Source: Prorocentrum cordatum
Lineage: Eukaryota; Sar; Dinophyceae; Prorocentrales; Prorocentraceae
DNA length: 64,000 nucleotides
Reading direction: 5' to 3'
Assembly: GCA_963575745.1 (NCBI GenBank)
Contig: CAUYUJ010022057.1
Location: 16,001-80,000 of the forward strand
Under the pieces are notes generated by a model, which worked only from the letters and a program-made list of their open reading frames with translations, was not told where the DNA came from and did no database searches. Shown here one piece after another: positions 41,319 through 52,665 of this stretch. The translations under genes and the position numbers were made by a program. Every line of letters starts with the position of its first letter. The stretch's first letter is position 1.

Positions 41319-42699
41319 GTCCCCGTGCTTGATAGAGGATGGCGAGGACTTGCTCGCACGCCTCCAGGGGTCGTTCCAAGCACTCTGGTGGGACAAGGAG
41401 CTGGGCGAGGCTTTCTGCAACATCGACTTCACCCTTCGTCGAATACGCACTCAGACTGCGCCCCCCCCCCCCCCCCCCCCCCCCCGAGTTTGCCCCCGAC
41501 GACGCGGTCGAGGAGGAGGGGGCGGGGGCGGGGGGGGAGGCGAATCTGAAGTGGATTTGCGGGTTCTGCACTAGTGGCGGGGAGTCTGGAAATAAGGTTC
41601 AATGTGGAGAGGTGCTTCCCGATAAGAAGGCGGCCCTCCACAATCTGGGTTTTCATCGCAACCTGCGGTCTCTTGGGCATGTGCTTTGTAAAACCAATCA
41701 GCGCCTGAACTGCATGGGTGTATTCTCGAGCGCGGTCGCGGCGAGTCGGCACCTCGCGGGGCCCCTGCTGTTGCCTGGGGGAGGCCGCGCTCAGGAACCT
41801 TTTGCGTGACGTTGGCGAATTACAATGTTTGTCATGTGAACGTCATGCTGCTGAGCTGCGCGACTTCCAGTTGCATGTCCGTGCGCATTTTCCTCGAGCT
41901 ATTCGCATGTACGACCGACACCAGCACTGCTATACGGACGATCCAGAGCATGGGCGGCTCGCAGGAGCGGCCAGGCTGGATGGCCAAGCTGGGCGACCAG
42001 CCGCCCGTCGGCAAGAAGGGCCGGGTGGGGGAGGCAAGCAGCGGGCGCGCGCAGCGATACGTTGGCTCGGGGAAGCCAGGCAAGATGCAGTCGATCGACG
42101 AGCTGGTGATTGTGCTGACCAAGCTGGTGCTCAGCGACGAGGCGGAGCTGCGCGCGCTGATCGGCGCGGTGCGCGACGCGCGGCTCGCCCCCGTCGCGCC
42201 CAAGCTCGCGGAGGCGGCGCTCGTGGATAACCAGGCCTTCAACGCGGAGGCCCAGGCGGAGCGGGAGAAGGAGAAGGAGGCGCATAAGCAGAACAACACG
42301 TCTTCCGTGAAGAGGAAGCTGCGCGCCCCGCACCTGAGGGTGTTCGCGGCGATGGTGGAGGTGACAGCGACGATGGATGGCGAATCAGATATCTCCTTGC
42401 AGCGGCAAGCGGCAGTTCACTACTGGGAGGCCACGGTGAAGCAGGTCACGCAGCCCGAGGAGCTCTCGGACATGGTGAGGTTCTGCCGCGCGAAGAAGCT
42501 CAGGGCCAAAGCCCCCGACGTTGCGACGGACATGGCGAAGGTGCAGTTCCTGCTGAGCTCAGATCAGCCGAAGTCGCACGACCTCCTCATGGCGATGCGT
42601 CAGACCTTGCAGGAGCAGGATGGCACCAAGACGAACGGGGGGGCTCCTCGCGGGGTTCTCGCGCGCGAAGCGCAGCGGCTGCTGGGCCTGGTGAAGTGA
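41319..42699 (+). pseudogene. LINE 2: zinc finger and C-terminal domain
   Basis: After a poly-C run (41461-41484) the frame ending at 41809 reads WICGFC...ALHNLGFHRNLRSLGH and LNCMGVFSSAVAASRHL, a pair of C2H2-like fingers. The frame 41806-42699 (297 codons) then holds IDELVIVLTKLVLSDEAELR, LRAPHLRVFAAMVEV and GAPRGVLAREAQRLLGLVK. These match the alpha-helical C-terminal region typical of dinoflagellate retroelement ORFs. The last frame is intact and ends TGA at 42697-42699. Confidence 0.65.
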
Positions 42700-43421
42700 G
42701 ACGAGGCCGCGGTCGCGTCCACGCTGAGCGGGCTCATCCTGTTTGGGGTGCGAGCCTTCGTGCCCGTGAACTGCTGCAGGCGGGCAGGCTCTCTGAAGCT
42801 GCCGCCCGAAGAGTTCAGGGGGTGCCCGACCCCCCTCCTCCCACTATGATTTCGGCTGTGTTGATATCCCCATCCTCCTGGCCTTGAGCCCCCTCCGACC
42901 CCCGCGCCACTCGCTGCTCAGTTTCAGAAGGTTGATGGAGCTGGGCCAGCTGTTCAGCTCCCCCGTCTGCCGCCAAGCCGAAGTAGGGGAAGGGGCAGAG
43001 GAAGGGGCGGCGCTGCCCGAGGCTAGCCTTGTGTCGTGGGCGCGTTGCGTGACCCTCGGCTCCTGGCTACTTCCTGCAGCCCCCCCTTCTCGTTCTGTGA
43101 ACGCAGGTGCACCTCTCAGGCAGGATGACTCCCTGAGGTTGGTGCTAATGGTGGCAGCCGCAGGCTGCGCGCCATAGGGTGCGCCACTGGGCCTGTGCCG
43201 CCCCTCTCGCTGGAGGCGGCGGCTAGCGCCCTGGCGCGACTCAGGCCTCCAAACGGAGAACCTAGGCGCCCTTCTCTTTTCTAGGAGGATGGTGCGGCGC
43301 CCCAGGGTTATTCCTATTCATAGTATTCCTCCTCCTCCTCCTCCTCCTCCTCCACCTCCTCCTCCCGCCCCCCCTCCTCCGCCCCCTCCTCCTGCGGGGA
43401 AGTATAGGAAGTGGTTTCCCA
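42700..43421. other. Sequence after LINE 2, with a TCC tract
   Basis: Probably the 3' end of LINE 2 to about 42890, then GC-rich DNA with a TCC run at about 43325-43395. No gene recognised. Confidence 0.4.
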
Positions 43422-43643
43422 GAGTCGGGCGTGGCCAGGGCCCTGTGTGAGGGGGCCCGGTTAGTGGTAGGGCCCTGGGGCCCCTCAATTGGCCAGGTTC
43501 ACTAAACCAGGTTTACCGTAACTGGTGGTTTTCGGGCGACGGCAGTTCCGGTTAGCGGAAATGGGGCGGGCGGGGGGTCGCCCCCGGTACAAACCATTAA
43601 ACCAGGTTCCACTAAACCCAGTTCTGCCAACGCCCGACAACGG
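43422..43643. mobile_element. Inverted-repeat element with GTCGGGCGT ends
   Basis: Left end GTCGGGCGTGGCCAG, right end CTGCCAACGCCCGAC (inverted complement with one shift). Inside, ACTAAACCAGGTTTACC and ATTAAACCAGGTTCCACT form further repeats. The termini resemble MITE-2, but the interior differs. Confidence 0.6.
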
Positions 43644-43994
43644 GTGTGGGGAAATGTGGAAAGTGGGGGGGAAGACTAAAACAAGTGGCACGCGTGCCCT
43701 GGCTCTTGCACCAAGGAGCCGCGAGAGACAGGAGGCTTTCGCCTCCTTCCTCCAGGAGTTTACGTTTGTGGCCGTGGGGGGGAGGACGACGACGAACGAA
43801 CGAACGACGACGACGAGCGAAAACAAGTGGCACGTGTGCTATAGCCCTTGCACAAAAAGGAAGGGGGAGGAGGAGGGGGAGGAGGGGGAGGAGGTGGAGG
43901 TGGAGGTGGAGGTGGAGGGGGGAAGAGGGGGCAAGGCATCGCCCTCTGGGCCCAGCAACGGGGCCCAAGTCCCAGGTGGGGAGGGTGGGGGAGG
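43644..43994. other. Spacer with a short direct duplication
   Basis: AAACAAGTGGCACGCGTGCC at about 43678 and AAACAAGTGGCACGTGTGCT at 43821 are paired. A GGA/GGTGGA run follows at about 43863-43920. No gene. Confidence 0.45.
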
Positions 43995-44918
43995 CGGCGT
44001 GCGTCGCGACGCGGAATAAAGTGCTCGGAGCGGAGGGAGCACGGGGCGGAGGTCCCACTGGGGCGCTGGGGGCGCGGAGAGGAGGGGTGGTGGTGTGTGC
44101 CGCGACGCGGAATAAACTGTCGGGGCGGAGGGGGCACTGGGCGGGGCTTGGGGCAGAGGGCCACGGGGCGGGGGTCCAACTGGGGCGCTGGGGAAAGGGG
44201 GGAAGGGGGGGAGGTGGCGTGCGTCGCGACGCGGAATAAAATTGTCGGGGCGGAGGGGGCACGGGGCGGAGTCCCCACTGGGGCGCTGGGGACGCGGGGA
44301 GGGAGGTGGGGGAGGTGGTGTGCGGCGCGACGCGGGATGAAGCGTTAGTGGCGGAAGGGGCAGTGGGCGGGGCCCCCGCTGGGGCGCTGGGGACGCGGGG
44401 GGGCTCGGGGCAGAGAACCACGGCGCGGGGGTCCCACTCTGGCGCTGGGGACGCGGAGGGGGGGGGTGCGACGTGTAATACAGCGTTCGTGTCGGAGGGG
44501 GCAGTGGGCGGGGGCCCCGCTGGGGCGCTGGGGACGCAGTGGGGCTTGGGGCAGAGAGCCACGGCGCAGGGGTCCCACACTGGCGCTGGAGACGCGGGGG
44601 AGGGGGGGGAGCTGCGACGCGGGAGAAACCGTTCGTGGCGGAGGGGGCAGTGGGCGGGGCCCCCGCTGGGGCGCTGGGGACGCGGTGGGCTCGGGGCAGA
44701 AAGCCACGGCGCGTGGGCCTCACACTGGCGCTGGGGACGCGGGGGGGCGGGGGGGGCGACGCGGGATAAAGCGTTCGTGGCGGAGGGGGCAGTGGGCGGG
44801 GCCCCCGCTGGGGCGCTGGGGACGCGGGGGGTTTGGGGCAGAGAGCCACGGCGCGGGGGCCCCACTCTGGCGCTGAGGACGCGGGGGGGGGGGGGAGCGA
44901 CGCGAAATAAAATGGCCG
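43995..44918 (+). repeat. Tandem array A1
   Basis: About eight units of 89-145 bp, each with GCGACGCGGAATAAA (or GGGATAAA, GGGAGAAA) followed by GTCGGGGCGGAGGGGGCA and a GGGGCGCTGGGGACGCGG block. AATAAA-type words sit near 44020, 44110, 44234 and 44904. On the opposite strand the array lacks stops in all frames and so contributes to a very long false ORF. Confidence 0.88.
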
Positions 44919-44955
44919 GAGCTCTAGACACCCTGTGCAAGAGAATAAAATGGTC
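44919..44955 (+). repeat. Boundary module between arrays
   Basis: GGAGCTCTAGACACCCTGTG followed by CAAGAGAATAAAATGG. Close copies occur at about 46357-46394, 46390-46432 and 47202-47238, always at the junction of two arrays or at an array end. Confidence 0.8.
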
Positions 44956-46127
44956 GGGGCGGAGGGGGCGTGCGCTGGGCTGGGCTGCTGGGCAGAAGGG
45001 GGGGGGGGGCGACGACGACGCCGAAATAAAGTGTCGGGGCGAAGGGGGCGGCGCGCTGCTGGGCTGCCCGGGAAGGGGGGGATGGGGGGGGGGCGGCGCG
45101 CTGGGCTGCTGGGGAAAAGGGGGGGGGGGGCGACGACGACGCCGAAATAAAGTGGTCGGGGCGGAGGGGGCAGCGCGCTGGGCTGCGAGGAGAGGAGAGG
45201 AGAGGAGAGGGGGGGGGGCGACGACGACGCCGAAATAAAGTCGTCGGGGCGGAGGGGGCGGTGCGCTGGGGTGCTGGGGAGCGACGCATAGCGACGCATG
45301 TCGACACAACGCCGAAATAGGGCGACGACGACGCCGAAATCAAGTGGTCGGGGCGGAGAGGGCGGTGCGCTGGGCTGCTGGGGAAAGCGACACATGTCGA
45401 CACAACGCCGAAATAGGGCGACGACGACGCCGAAATAAAGTGGTCGGGGCGGAGAGGGCGGCGCGCTGGGCTGCTGGGGAAAAGGACCGGGGGGGGCGAC
45501 GACGACGCCGAAATAAAGTGGTCGGGGCGGAGGGGGCAGCGCGCTGGGCTGCTGAGGAGAGGGAGAAGGGGGGGGGCGACGACGACGCCGAAATAAAGTC
45601 GTCGGGGCGGAGGGGGCGGTGCGCTGGGGTGCTGGGGAGCGACACATGTCGACGCGAACGCCGAATAAAGTGGTCGGGGCGGAGGGGGCAGCGCGCTGGG
45701 CTGCTGAGGAGAGGGAGAGGGGGGGGGGCGACGACGACGCCGAAATAAAGTCGTCGGGGCGGAGGGGGCGGTGCGCTGGGGTGCTGGGGAGCGACACATA
45801 GCGACACATGTCGACACAACGCCGAAATAAAGTGGTCGGGGCGGAGGGGGCAGCGCGCTGGGCTGCTGAGGAGAGGGAGAGGGGGGGGGGCGACGACGAC
45901 GCCGAAATAAAGTCGTCGGGGCGGAGGGGGCGGTGCGCTGGGGTGCTGGGGAGCGACACGTAGCGACACATGTCGACACAACGCCGAAATAAAGTGGTCG
46001 GGGCGAGGGGGCAGCGCGCTGGGCTGCTGAGGAGAGGGAGAGGGGGGGGGGCGACGACGACGCCGAAATAAAGTCGTCGGGGCGGAGGGGGCGGTGCGCT
46101 GGGGTGCTGGGGAGCGACACGTAGCGA
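44956..46127 (+). repeat. Tandem array A2
   Basis: About a dozen units of 75-130 bp with GCGACGACGACGCCGAAATA then AAGTGGTCGGGGCGGAGG and GGCAGCGCGCTGGGCTGCTG. Alternating units carry GCGACACATGTCGACACAAC. Every unit contains CGAAATAAAG or a close variant. Confidence 0.9.
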
Positions 46128-46330
46128 CACATGTCGACACATATCGGCATATAGAGACATATATCGACACACACATATCGACGCATAGCGACACACAGCG
46201 ACACATAGCGACGCACACATGGAGACGCATAGCGACACACAGCGACACATATAGCGGCACATGAAGGGCACAAGGCACACAGCGACACATATAGCGACAC
46301 ATGAAGGGCACAAGGCAGCTGGGGGGGAGC
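46128..46330 (+). repeat. Tandem array A3, CGACACATA repeat
   Basis: Irregular 10-12-bp units of GCGACACATA and TCGACACACA, including GGCACATGAAGGGCACAAGG twice. Confidence 0.88.
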
Positions 46331-46356
46331 GACGACGACGCCGAAATAAAGTGGTC

Positions 46357-46432
46357 GGAGCTCTAGACACCCTGTGCAAGATAATAAAAAGGTCCGAACT
46401 CCAGAGCACAGTTGTACAAGAGAATAGAGGCT
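46357..46432 (+). repeat. Two boundary modules between A2/A3 and A4
   Basis: GGAGCTCTAGACACCCTGTG then CAAGATAATAAAAAGG, followed by TCCGAACTCCAGAGCACAGT then TGTACAAGAGAATAGAGG. Same module as 44919-44955. Confidence 0.8.
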
Positions 46433-47201
46433 TCGGCGGCCCAGGGGGGCTGCCTTGGGAGGCCCGTGGGCAGGAGGGGTCCAGGGCCCAGGGAAGCAGG
46501 GGCAGGCCAGCGGGTAATCCTGGGAGGCTCGGGGGAGGGGGGGGTCCAGGGCCCGAGGTGGCCAGGGAGGGCGGCGAACCACGAACGAACGAACCACGAA
46601 AATAAAAGCTTCGGCGGCCCAGGGGGGCTGCCCTGAGAGGCTCGGGGGCAGGAGGGGTCGAGGGCTGAGGGAAGCAGGGGAAGGCCAGCGGGTGATTCTG
46701 GGAGGCTCGGGGGAGGGGGGGGTCCAGGGCCCGAGAGGGCCAGGGAGGACGACGAACCACGAACGAACGAACCACGAAAATAAAGGCTTCGGCGGCCCAG
46801 GGGGGCTGCCCTGGGAGGCTCGGGGGAAGGAGGGGTCGAGGGCTGAGGGAAGCAGGGGCAGGCCAGCGGGTGATCCTGAGAGGCCCGGGGGAGGGGGGGG
46901 TCCAGGGCCCGAGAGGGCCAGGGAGGACGACGAACCACGAACGAGCGAACCACGAAAATAAAGGCTTCTGCGGCCCAGGGGGGCTGCCCTGGGAGGCCCG
47001 TGGGGAGGAGAGGTCCAGGCCCCAGGGAAGCAGGGCAGGCCAGCGGGTGATTCTGGGAACCCCGGGGGTTTGCAGGGCCCGAGGTGGCCAGGGGCAGGCC
47101 AGCGGGTAATCCTGGGAGGCTCGGGGGACGGGGGGGTCCAGGGCCCGAGAGGGCCAGGGAGGACGACGAACCACGAACGAACGAACCACGAAAATAAAGA
47201 G
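46433..47201 (+). repeat. Tandem array A4, ~178-bp unit
   Basis: About four units, each with CTTCGGCGGCCCAGGGGGGC at the start and GACGAACCACGAACGAACGA then ACCACGAAAATAAAG at the end. A partial unit without the AATAAA part lies at about 46985-47090. Confidence 0.9.
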
Positions 47202-47238
47202 GTCCGAGCTCTAGAGCACAGCTGTGCAAGAGAATTAA
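47202..47238 (+). repeat. Boundary module at the end of array A4
   Basis: GTCCGAGCTCTAGAGCACAG then CTGTGCAAGAGAATTAA. MITE-2 copy e starts within the last bases. Confidence 0.78.
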
Positions 47239-47399
47239 ATCAGGCGTGTGCCGCTGCATGGGGGGAACTATGCAAACATAGTCAACAAAAAGTCTGGGGA
47301 CGATTTTGGTACTATCTTTGACTATTTGGACGGTATGTTTGTTGAGAATGTTTCAGTTTTCGTCCAATATCCCCCTGTAGGGGGTCACGTCCGACTTAA
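47235..47399 (+). mobile_element. MITE-2 copy e
   Basis: 165 bp. It starts TTAAATCAGGCGTGTGCCGC and ends CCCTGTAGGGGGTCACGTCC then GACTTAA. The interior AGTCTGGGGACGATTTTGG and ACTATCTTTGACTATTTGGA is very close to copies a and c. I could not find a convincing 9-bp duplication at this copy. Confidence 0.82.
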
Positions 47400-47479
47400 G
47401 ACTAAAACGCAGAAAATACAGGACAATATAGGGAATCCTGCTATGTGCCTACCTGGTTGTGTGTCCCAGGGCCCCTTCC

Positions 47480-49069
47480 CATCCACGCGCAAGACGTCAC
47501 CGACGAAGCCCGCAGCACCTCGACTCCCCCATAGGACGCCGCGAGCGCTTGCTCTGGCGTGGCGGCATCTCAGGCGCCGCGCGGCGAGCCTCGCGGCCCC
47601 GTCAAGTCCGACGCGGCAGGCGATGCCTCGCATGTCCAGCGCGGCGGCTGGCAGTCGACTTGGGCAGATGAGGAGGAGGAGGAGGAGGAGGAGGAGGAGG
47701 AGACCCGCGCTGCCACTGCTTGGACTGCCATTGCCTGTGATTCCTGGAGTTGCTCGTCCGCCGCGCGGATGCACGGCGGAAGCGAACGCATCTCGTCTCT
47801 CGCGGGGCCGCGCGGCCCAGGGCCCCAGCGGCGCGTGCAGTGCAAAGACAGGACAACAGACATGATGAGGATGATGGCGCTCAGGGCGATGATAATAGTG
47901 ACGGCGATGACGTTGCGTCGCCGCCGCGGGTGAATCCCTCAGCGCTATTTCGGGCACCGCGCGGCGAGCGCCGAGGCCTCGTTAATCGGCGCTGCGCGCT
48001 AAGCCATCGATTTTCAGCGCGGCGTCCGGCAATTGACCTGGCGAGATGAGGCCGTCGCAGCGCCACTTTTGCCGCCGTCGCCTGATTTCGGGGGACTGGA
48101 TCAGCGCAGTAATGTATTCCGCCCCAGGCAGCATTTTTCTGCTGACGGCGGCGGCCGCTGATGTGTCTGAGGGGGGCGAGGAAACTATGGAAAAGGCGCG
48201 ATTGAAGGTCGGCGCTGGCGCCGCTAGCATTCGTTGTGCGTTCTTTCCATTGTGTTTTGGGGTGTGCACCAAAGTGTGCCTTATGACTGTTTTGGTATAC
48301 CCTTGTGTCTTTTCGATTCAATTCGAGTGCGCCAGAGATGTCCGTCGCCAGGTAGCTGCGCCTGGCGGGGCGCCAGACGGCTCCTCGGCTCGCCCGGGGG
48401 CCGCGCCCTGCCGTTTTGTCGCCCCCGTCTCTCAGCGCCTGACGCTTGCTCCCTCGATGCCTCGTCGTCTGCCGCGAGAGATTGCCTGTCTCCCCAGAAA
48501 CAGATGGCCAGACCCCTCTGCGCCCCCTTGCGATTGCCGTGTGGAGAAAGTCCGGAAGAGAGCGCGCCTCGTATCTTTCGGGGCCATCCAGCCCAGGGCT
48601 TCTGGCGACGCGAGCAATGCGATGGCGGGAGACATCGATCGGTGGTGCGCCGCCACCGCTGACGGATCCCTCGGCGGCATCTCGGGCATCGCGCGGCGAG
48701 CGTCGAGGCCTCCTCAGTCCGGCGCGGCGCGCGAGGCCGTGCATCTCCAGCGCGCCGGAAGGCGGCGCGGCGAGATGAGGCCGTCGCGAGGAGGAGGAGG
48801 AGGAGGAGGAGGAGGAGGAGGAGGAGGAGGAGGAGGAGGAGGAGGAGGAGGAGGAGGAGAGCGCGGCGCTGGTTGCAAAGAGCGCGTCTGATGGCCCACG
48901 GGCCCCGCCCGGGGGCCTCGACGACGCGCGCAGCGCCACGGCAGGGAGCAGTGGTGATGCTGCCTCGCCGCCGCGGGCGGGCCCCGCAGCGGCGCGTCGC
49001 CTGCCTCGTGCTCCAAGGAAAGGGCGACCGAGCTGCGTCGGCGGGGGCCAGGCCCCCACCCGGGTGGGT
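47480..49069 (+). repeat. GC-rich repeat family, three ~130-bp copies
   Basis: A unit running from GGCATCTCGGGCATCGCGCG to GGCGAGATGAGGCCGTCGC occurs at about 47563-47680, 47950-48060 and 48677-48795. Two of the copies run straight into GGA tracts (47668-47702 and 48787-48860). A second word, GCGTCGCCGCCGCGGG, recurs at 47914 and, modified, at 48970 and 36088. The DNA between copies (48060-48676) is ordinary and I recognise no gene in it. Confidence 0.7.
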
Positions 49070-49074
49070 AGTGC

Positions 49075-49247
49075 TCAAACGACGCGAAGATCGGGACAAC
49101 ATCGGATCGGGATAACTCGAAATCTCTGAGAATCGGCGGGTTTGGAGGATGTATTGGGCGCCGCGGCCGCTCCAGAGCGTTCCGGAACGCTCTGAGAGCG
49201 CTCCGGAACGCTCTGGAGCGATGTATCCCGATCCTAGCCCTGTTTTA
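49075..49247 (-). mobile_element. Introner-like element, family B, intergenic copy
   Basis: 173 bp, nearly identical to the reverse complement of 54855-55027 (also 173 bp), with target duplication AGTGC at 49070-49074 and 49248-49252. Ends are TCAAACGACGCGAAGATCGG and CGATCCTAGCCCTGTTTTA, imperfect inverted repeats. The centre is a strong palindrome around CTCCAGAGCGTTCCGGAACG. In the gene copy the element forms an intron; this copy lies in no recognised gene. Confidence 0.9.
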
Positions 49248-49252
49248 AGTGC

Positions 49253-49735
49253 TGAAGAAGAGGATGGAGCCCCAGATCTCTGAGATCCTGGATCGTTGCT
49301 CCGACTGCTGGTGACTCGGCCCGCTCAGAATCTTGGTGAGGAAGGGGGGAGGGCAAGTCAGGCGGGGCTGGGGCGGTGGTCCGCCCCCGCCCGCCCGCCG
49401 ACGCGCAGGTGCAAAGGTCAGATTCATCTTGACGCCCTCATCGAACGCCACGAACGTCTGCAGCGGCGTAGGTATAGTGTTCCTGAGACCCCCAAGCGAG
49501 AGCCTCATTAAACAGAGGAGCCGCCATTCGTGTGTGTTGCCGCGTCGCATTCGTTCGGGATAAGAACGCAAATGTGTCCACGGCGAGAACCCCGTTTCGA
49601 AATCGAACCATTTTCCGATCCGCGCAACGCTAGCAAGTTTAGAAAATGACGCTTCGCCAAGGCGAGAGCCCCTTTTTGAAAACGCCCTTACTCAGCCGTG
49701 TAGTTGCTGTTGTTCAATTCATTTCTGAAGAATAG
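49253..49735. other. Sequence before the 1.25-kb array
   Basis: No gene recognised. The last ~35 bp (ATTTCTGAAGAATAGTTATT) match the end of an array unit, so a partial unit probably precedes the first full one. Confidence 0.4.
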
Positions 49736-51037
49736 TTATTGTTGATCCCCCCACCAGCGCATATTGTTTTCTCAATCAAAGTGTGGCCCTCGACGCTCGC
49801 ACCTTGTTTTTTGACAGGGAAAGTCTTGATGCTCAAACAAAGCCCCTGGCCCCCGGATTACAACAACAGCGGCTCCCGCTTGAGATTTCCTCCGAATTTA
49901 TTCAGGACCCCCCCTCCCGTCTCAGACTTCCTGACAATTTACTCAGGATCGGTGCTCCCGCCTTTGACTTCCTCACAATTTAGTCAGGACCACCGCTCCC
50001 ATCTGAGACTTCCTCACAATTTACTCAGGAACGACGCTCCCGCTTGAGAGTTCCTCGCAATTGAAGCAAGACTCCCTCGCAATTTAAGACCCCCGCTCCC
50101 TCCAGAGAACCGTTCATATTTTATTCAGGAACTGCGCCCTCGCCTGTGACTTCCATGCGATTCGTTCAGAAATCGCGCTTTCGACGCTCAGGGAACACGC
50201 TGCGCCAAGGACGCCGTCACAATTTACTCAGGAATCGCGCTCTCGCCATACTCAGGCATCCCGGTTGAATGTCCCGCCCGCCCGACCCGCCCGTCAGGGG
50301 ATCGCCCGCCGGGCGTGGGTTCCCGCTCGGGATTTCCTTCAGGAATTGCGTTTTCGCATAGGACTTCCCAGAACGTTCACGCTTTGACCTTCCTGCTCTT
50401 CCTCCCTTTCTCTCCTCCCTCCTCCCTCCTCTCCTCCCTTCTCTCTTCCTCCTGCCTTCCCTCATCCTCATGCCTCTCTGCCCTATCCACTCTCCCTCCT
50501 CTCCCTCCTCCCTTCTCCCTCCCCTCTCCTGCCTCCTCCCTCCCTCTTTCTCTCTTTATCCTCTCTGTCTCTCTCTCTCTCTGTCTTTCTCTTTCTCTAC
50601 CTCTCTTATCCGTTTTTTGTCTCTCTCTCTGTCTCTCCCTCTCTCTCTCTATTCCTCTTTCTCTGCCTCTAATCAACCGCCCTCCTCTTCGCTCCTTCTC
50701 TCCTGGCGTTTTCCCTTTTCCCTCGTCCCTCCCCCTCCCTTCCTCCCGCTTTCCCTCGTTCCCCCCTCCTTTTTGCAGGACCCACACCAATTCCAATGGC
50801 GGGCACATGTAAACCCACGAAGGACTGTCCGCCCGTTCAGGTTTGCCCGCCTGTCTAAGCCCGCCGCCCCCCGTAAAGAGAAAACATCCGTCCAAAGGAG
50901 TGTGATCGAAAACAAAAAGGGCGGGTATCGAGGGTGTGGGGAACTCGTTTTGAATGACACACGGGCAAGTAAGAAGGATCAGTCGTAGAATGATTGTTGT
51001 TGGTGTTGCTGTTGAGCTTTCACTCCTGCAAAATAAT
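49736..51037 (+). repeat. Higher-order array, unit R1
   Basis: The unit starts GTTGATCCCC...TCAATCAAAGTGTG. It has a block of about 42-bp sub-repeats (GCTCCCGTCTGAGACTTCCT then CACAATTTACTCAGGA). A shared middle follows (CGCCAAGGACGCCGTCACAA, then GTCAGGGGATCGCCCGCC). Next comes a CT-rich tract of about 350 bp (50400-50775), then TTTTTTGCAG followed by ACCCACACCAATTCCAATGG, and an end block with GGGTATCGAGGGTGTGGGGA and a TTGTTG run. No long gene is supported; see the findings for a possible short ORF after the CT tract. Confidence 0.88.
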
Positions 51038-51785
51038 TGAATCGCGTCGCTCACTCCGCCGGCCCATTTCGCATGACTGAACCTCTTGGGGCCGCTGGGG
51101 GGCCTCTTCAGCGTCGCTTGGGGGCCTCCCGAGGGCCTCTTGGGGGCTTTTGGGGCCTCTCAGGGGCCTCTTGAGGCTTCCTGGGGGCTTCTTAAGGCCG
51201 AGGGCTCGAAGTTTTGTTTTGTGTTCCCCCTTTGGGGCATCGCTTGGGGCCCTCTTGGGCCCCTCTTGGGCCGTTTTGGATGCCTCTGGGGCCGTCTTGG
51301 AGCCCTCTTGGGCCATCTTGGGGCCTTCTTGGGAGCTTCTTGGGCCCTCTTGGGGCGATCTTGGGGGCCTCTTGGGCCGTTTTGGGGCGTCGGGAAGCCG
51401 GAAAGATGGACACGCCAAAATCTGCCCAACACCTAAGGAAAAGTAATGGATTCTGCCTCTTGGGGCCCTCTGGGGAGTGCTCTTGGAGGCCTCTTGGGGC
51501 GTCAGGGGGCCATCTTGGGCGTCTTGGAACGATCGTGTGGCATCTCGGAGCACTCTTGAACCATCTTGGAGGGCTCTTGGCGGCCTCGTGGCCCTTCTTG
51601 GGGCTCTCTGGAGGGCCACGGGGGCGGCGCCCAGGAGGAAAACCATCTCTGACCCGAGTCTGTCGGGGATCGCCCGGGGTACTTTTCGTCCGGGGACCCC
51701 CAGGGGCCGCCCCGCGCGCGCGAAGTAGAAGTATTATTTAGCAGTTGCCGGAGATCTTAGCACGCCTCTGGCCCGTTGGGCCGGC
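51038..51785 (+). repeat. CTTGGGG minisatellite inserted between R1 and R2
   Basis: About 550 bp of the 11-bp CTTGGGGNCNT family (51080-51620), plus GC-rich flanks, separates the end of R1 from the start of R2. Between R2 and R3 the junction is direct, so this is an insertion or local expansion. Confidence 0.82.
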
Positions 51786-52633
51786 GAATTATTGTCGATC
51801 CCCCTCACCAGTGCGTGCGGCTCTTTCTCAATCAAAGTGTGCCCTCGACGCTCGCACCATTTTTTTCTCAGGGAACGTCTTCCTGCTCAAAGAGTGCCCC
51901 TGGCCCCCCAGATTACACCAACAACGGCTCCCGCGTGAGATTTCTTCAAAATTTATTCAGGATCGGTGCTCCCGCATGTGAATATCCTGCAATTTAGTCC
52001 GGACCCCCGCTCCCATCTGAGACTTCCTCACAATTTACTTAGGGATGGCGCTCCCGTTGGAGACTTCTTCGCAATTGAGTCAAGACTTCTTCGCAATGTA
52101 ATCAAGACCCCCGCTCCCGCCAAACAACCCCTCACTTGCTCACAATTTACTCAGGAACGACACTCCCGCTTCAGACTTCCTCGCAATTTAAGACCCCCGC
52201 TCCCTCCAGTGAACATTTTATTCAGGAACTGCGCTCTCGCTTGTGACTTCCATGCAATTTGTTCAGAAATCGCGCTTTCGACGCTCAGGGAACACGCTGC
52301 GCCAAGGACGCCGTCACAATTTACTCAGGAATCGCGCTCTCGCCATACTCAGGGATCCCGCTTGAATGTCCCACCCGCCCGACCCGCCCGTCAGGGGATC
52401 GCCCGCCCGAGACTTCCTTCAGGAACGGCGCTTTCGCCTAGGCCTTCCTCGAACGTTCACGCTCTTACCTTCCTGCTCCTCCTCCCTCTCCCTCCTCCCT
52501 CCTCTCCTCCCTTCTCTCTTCCTCCTATCTTCCCCCATCCTTGTGCCTCTCTGCCCTATCCCCTCTCCCTCCTTTCCCTCCTCCCTTCTCCCTCCTCTCT
52601 CCTGCCTCCTCCCTCCCTCTTTCTTTCTTTACT

Positions 52634-52665
<32 letters not shown>

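Noticed and set aside
43839-47189. Open frame of 1116 codons on the opposite strand
   Set aside because: It runs through tandem arrays whose unit lengths are not multiples of three, so the same DNA is read in all three frames. It is open because the units lack stop codons, not because a protein is encoded.
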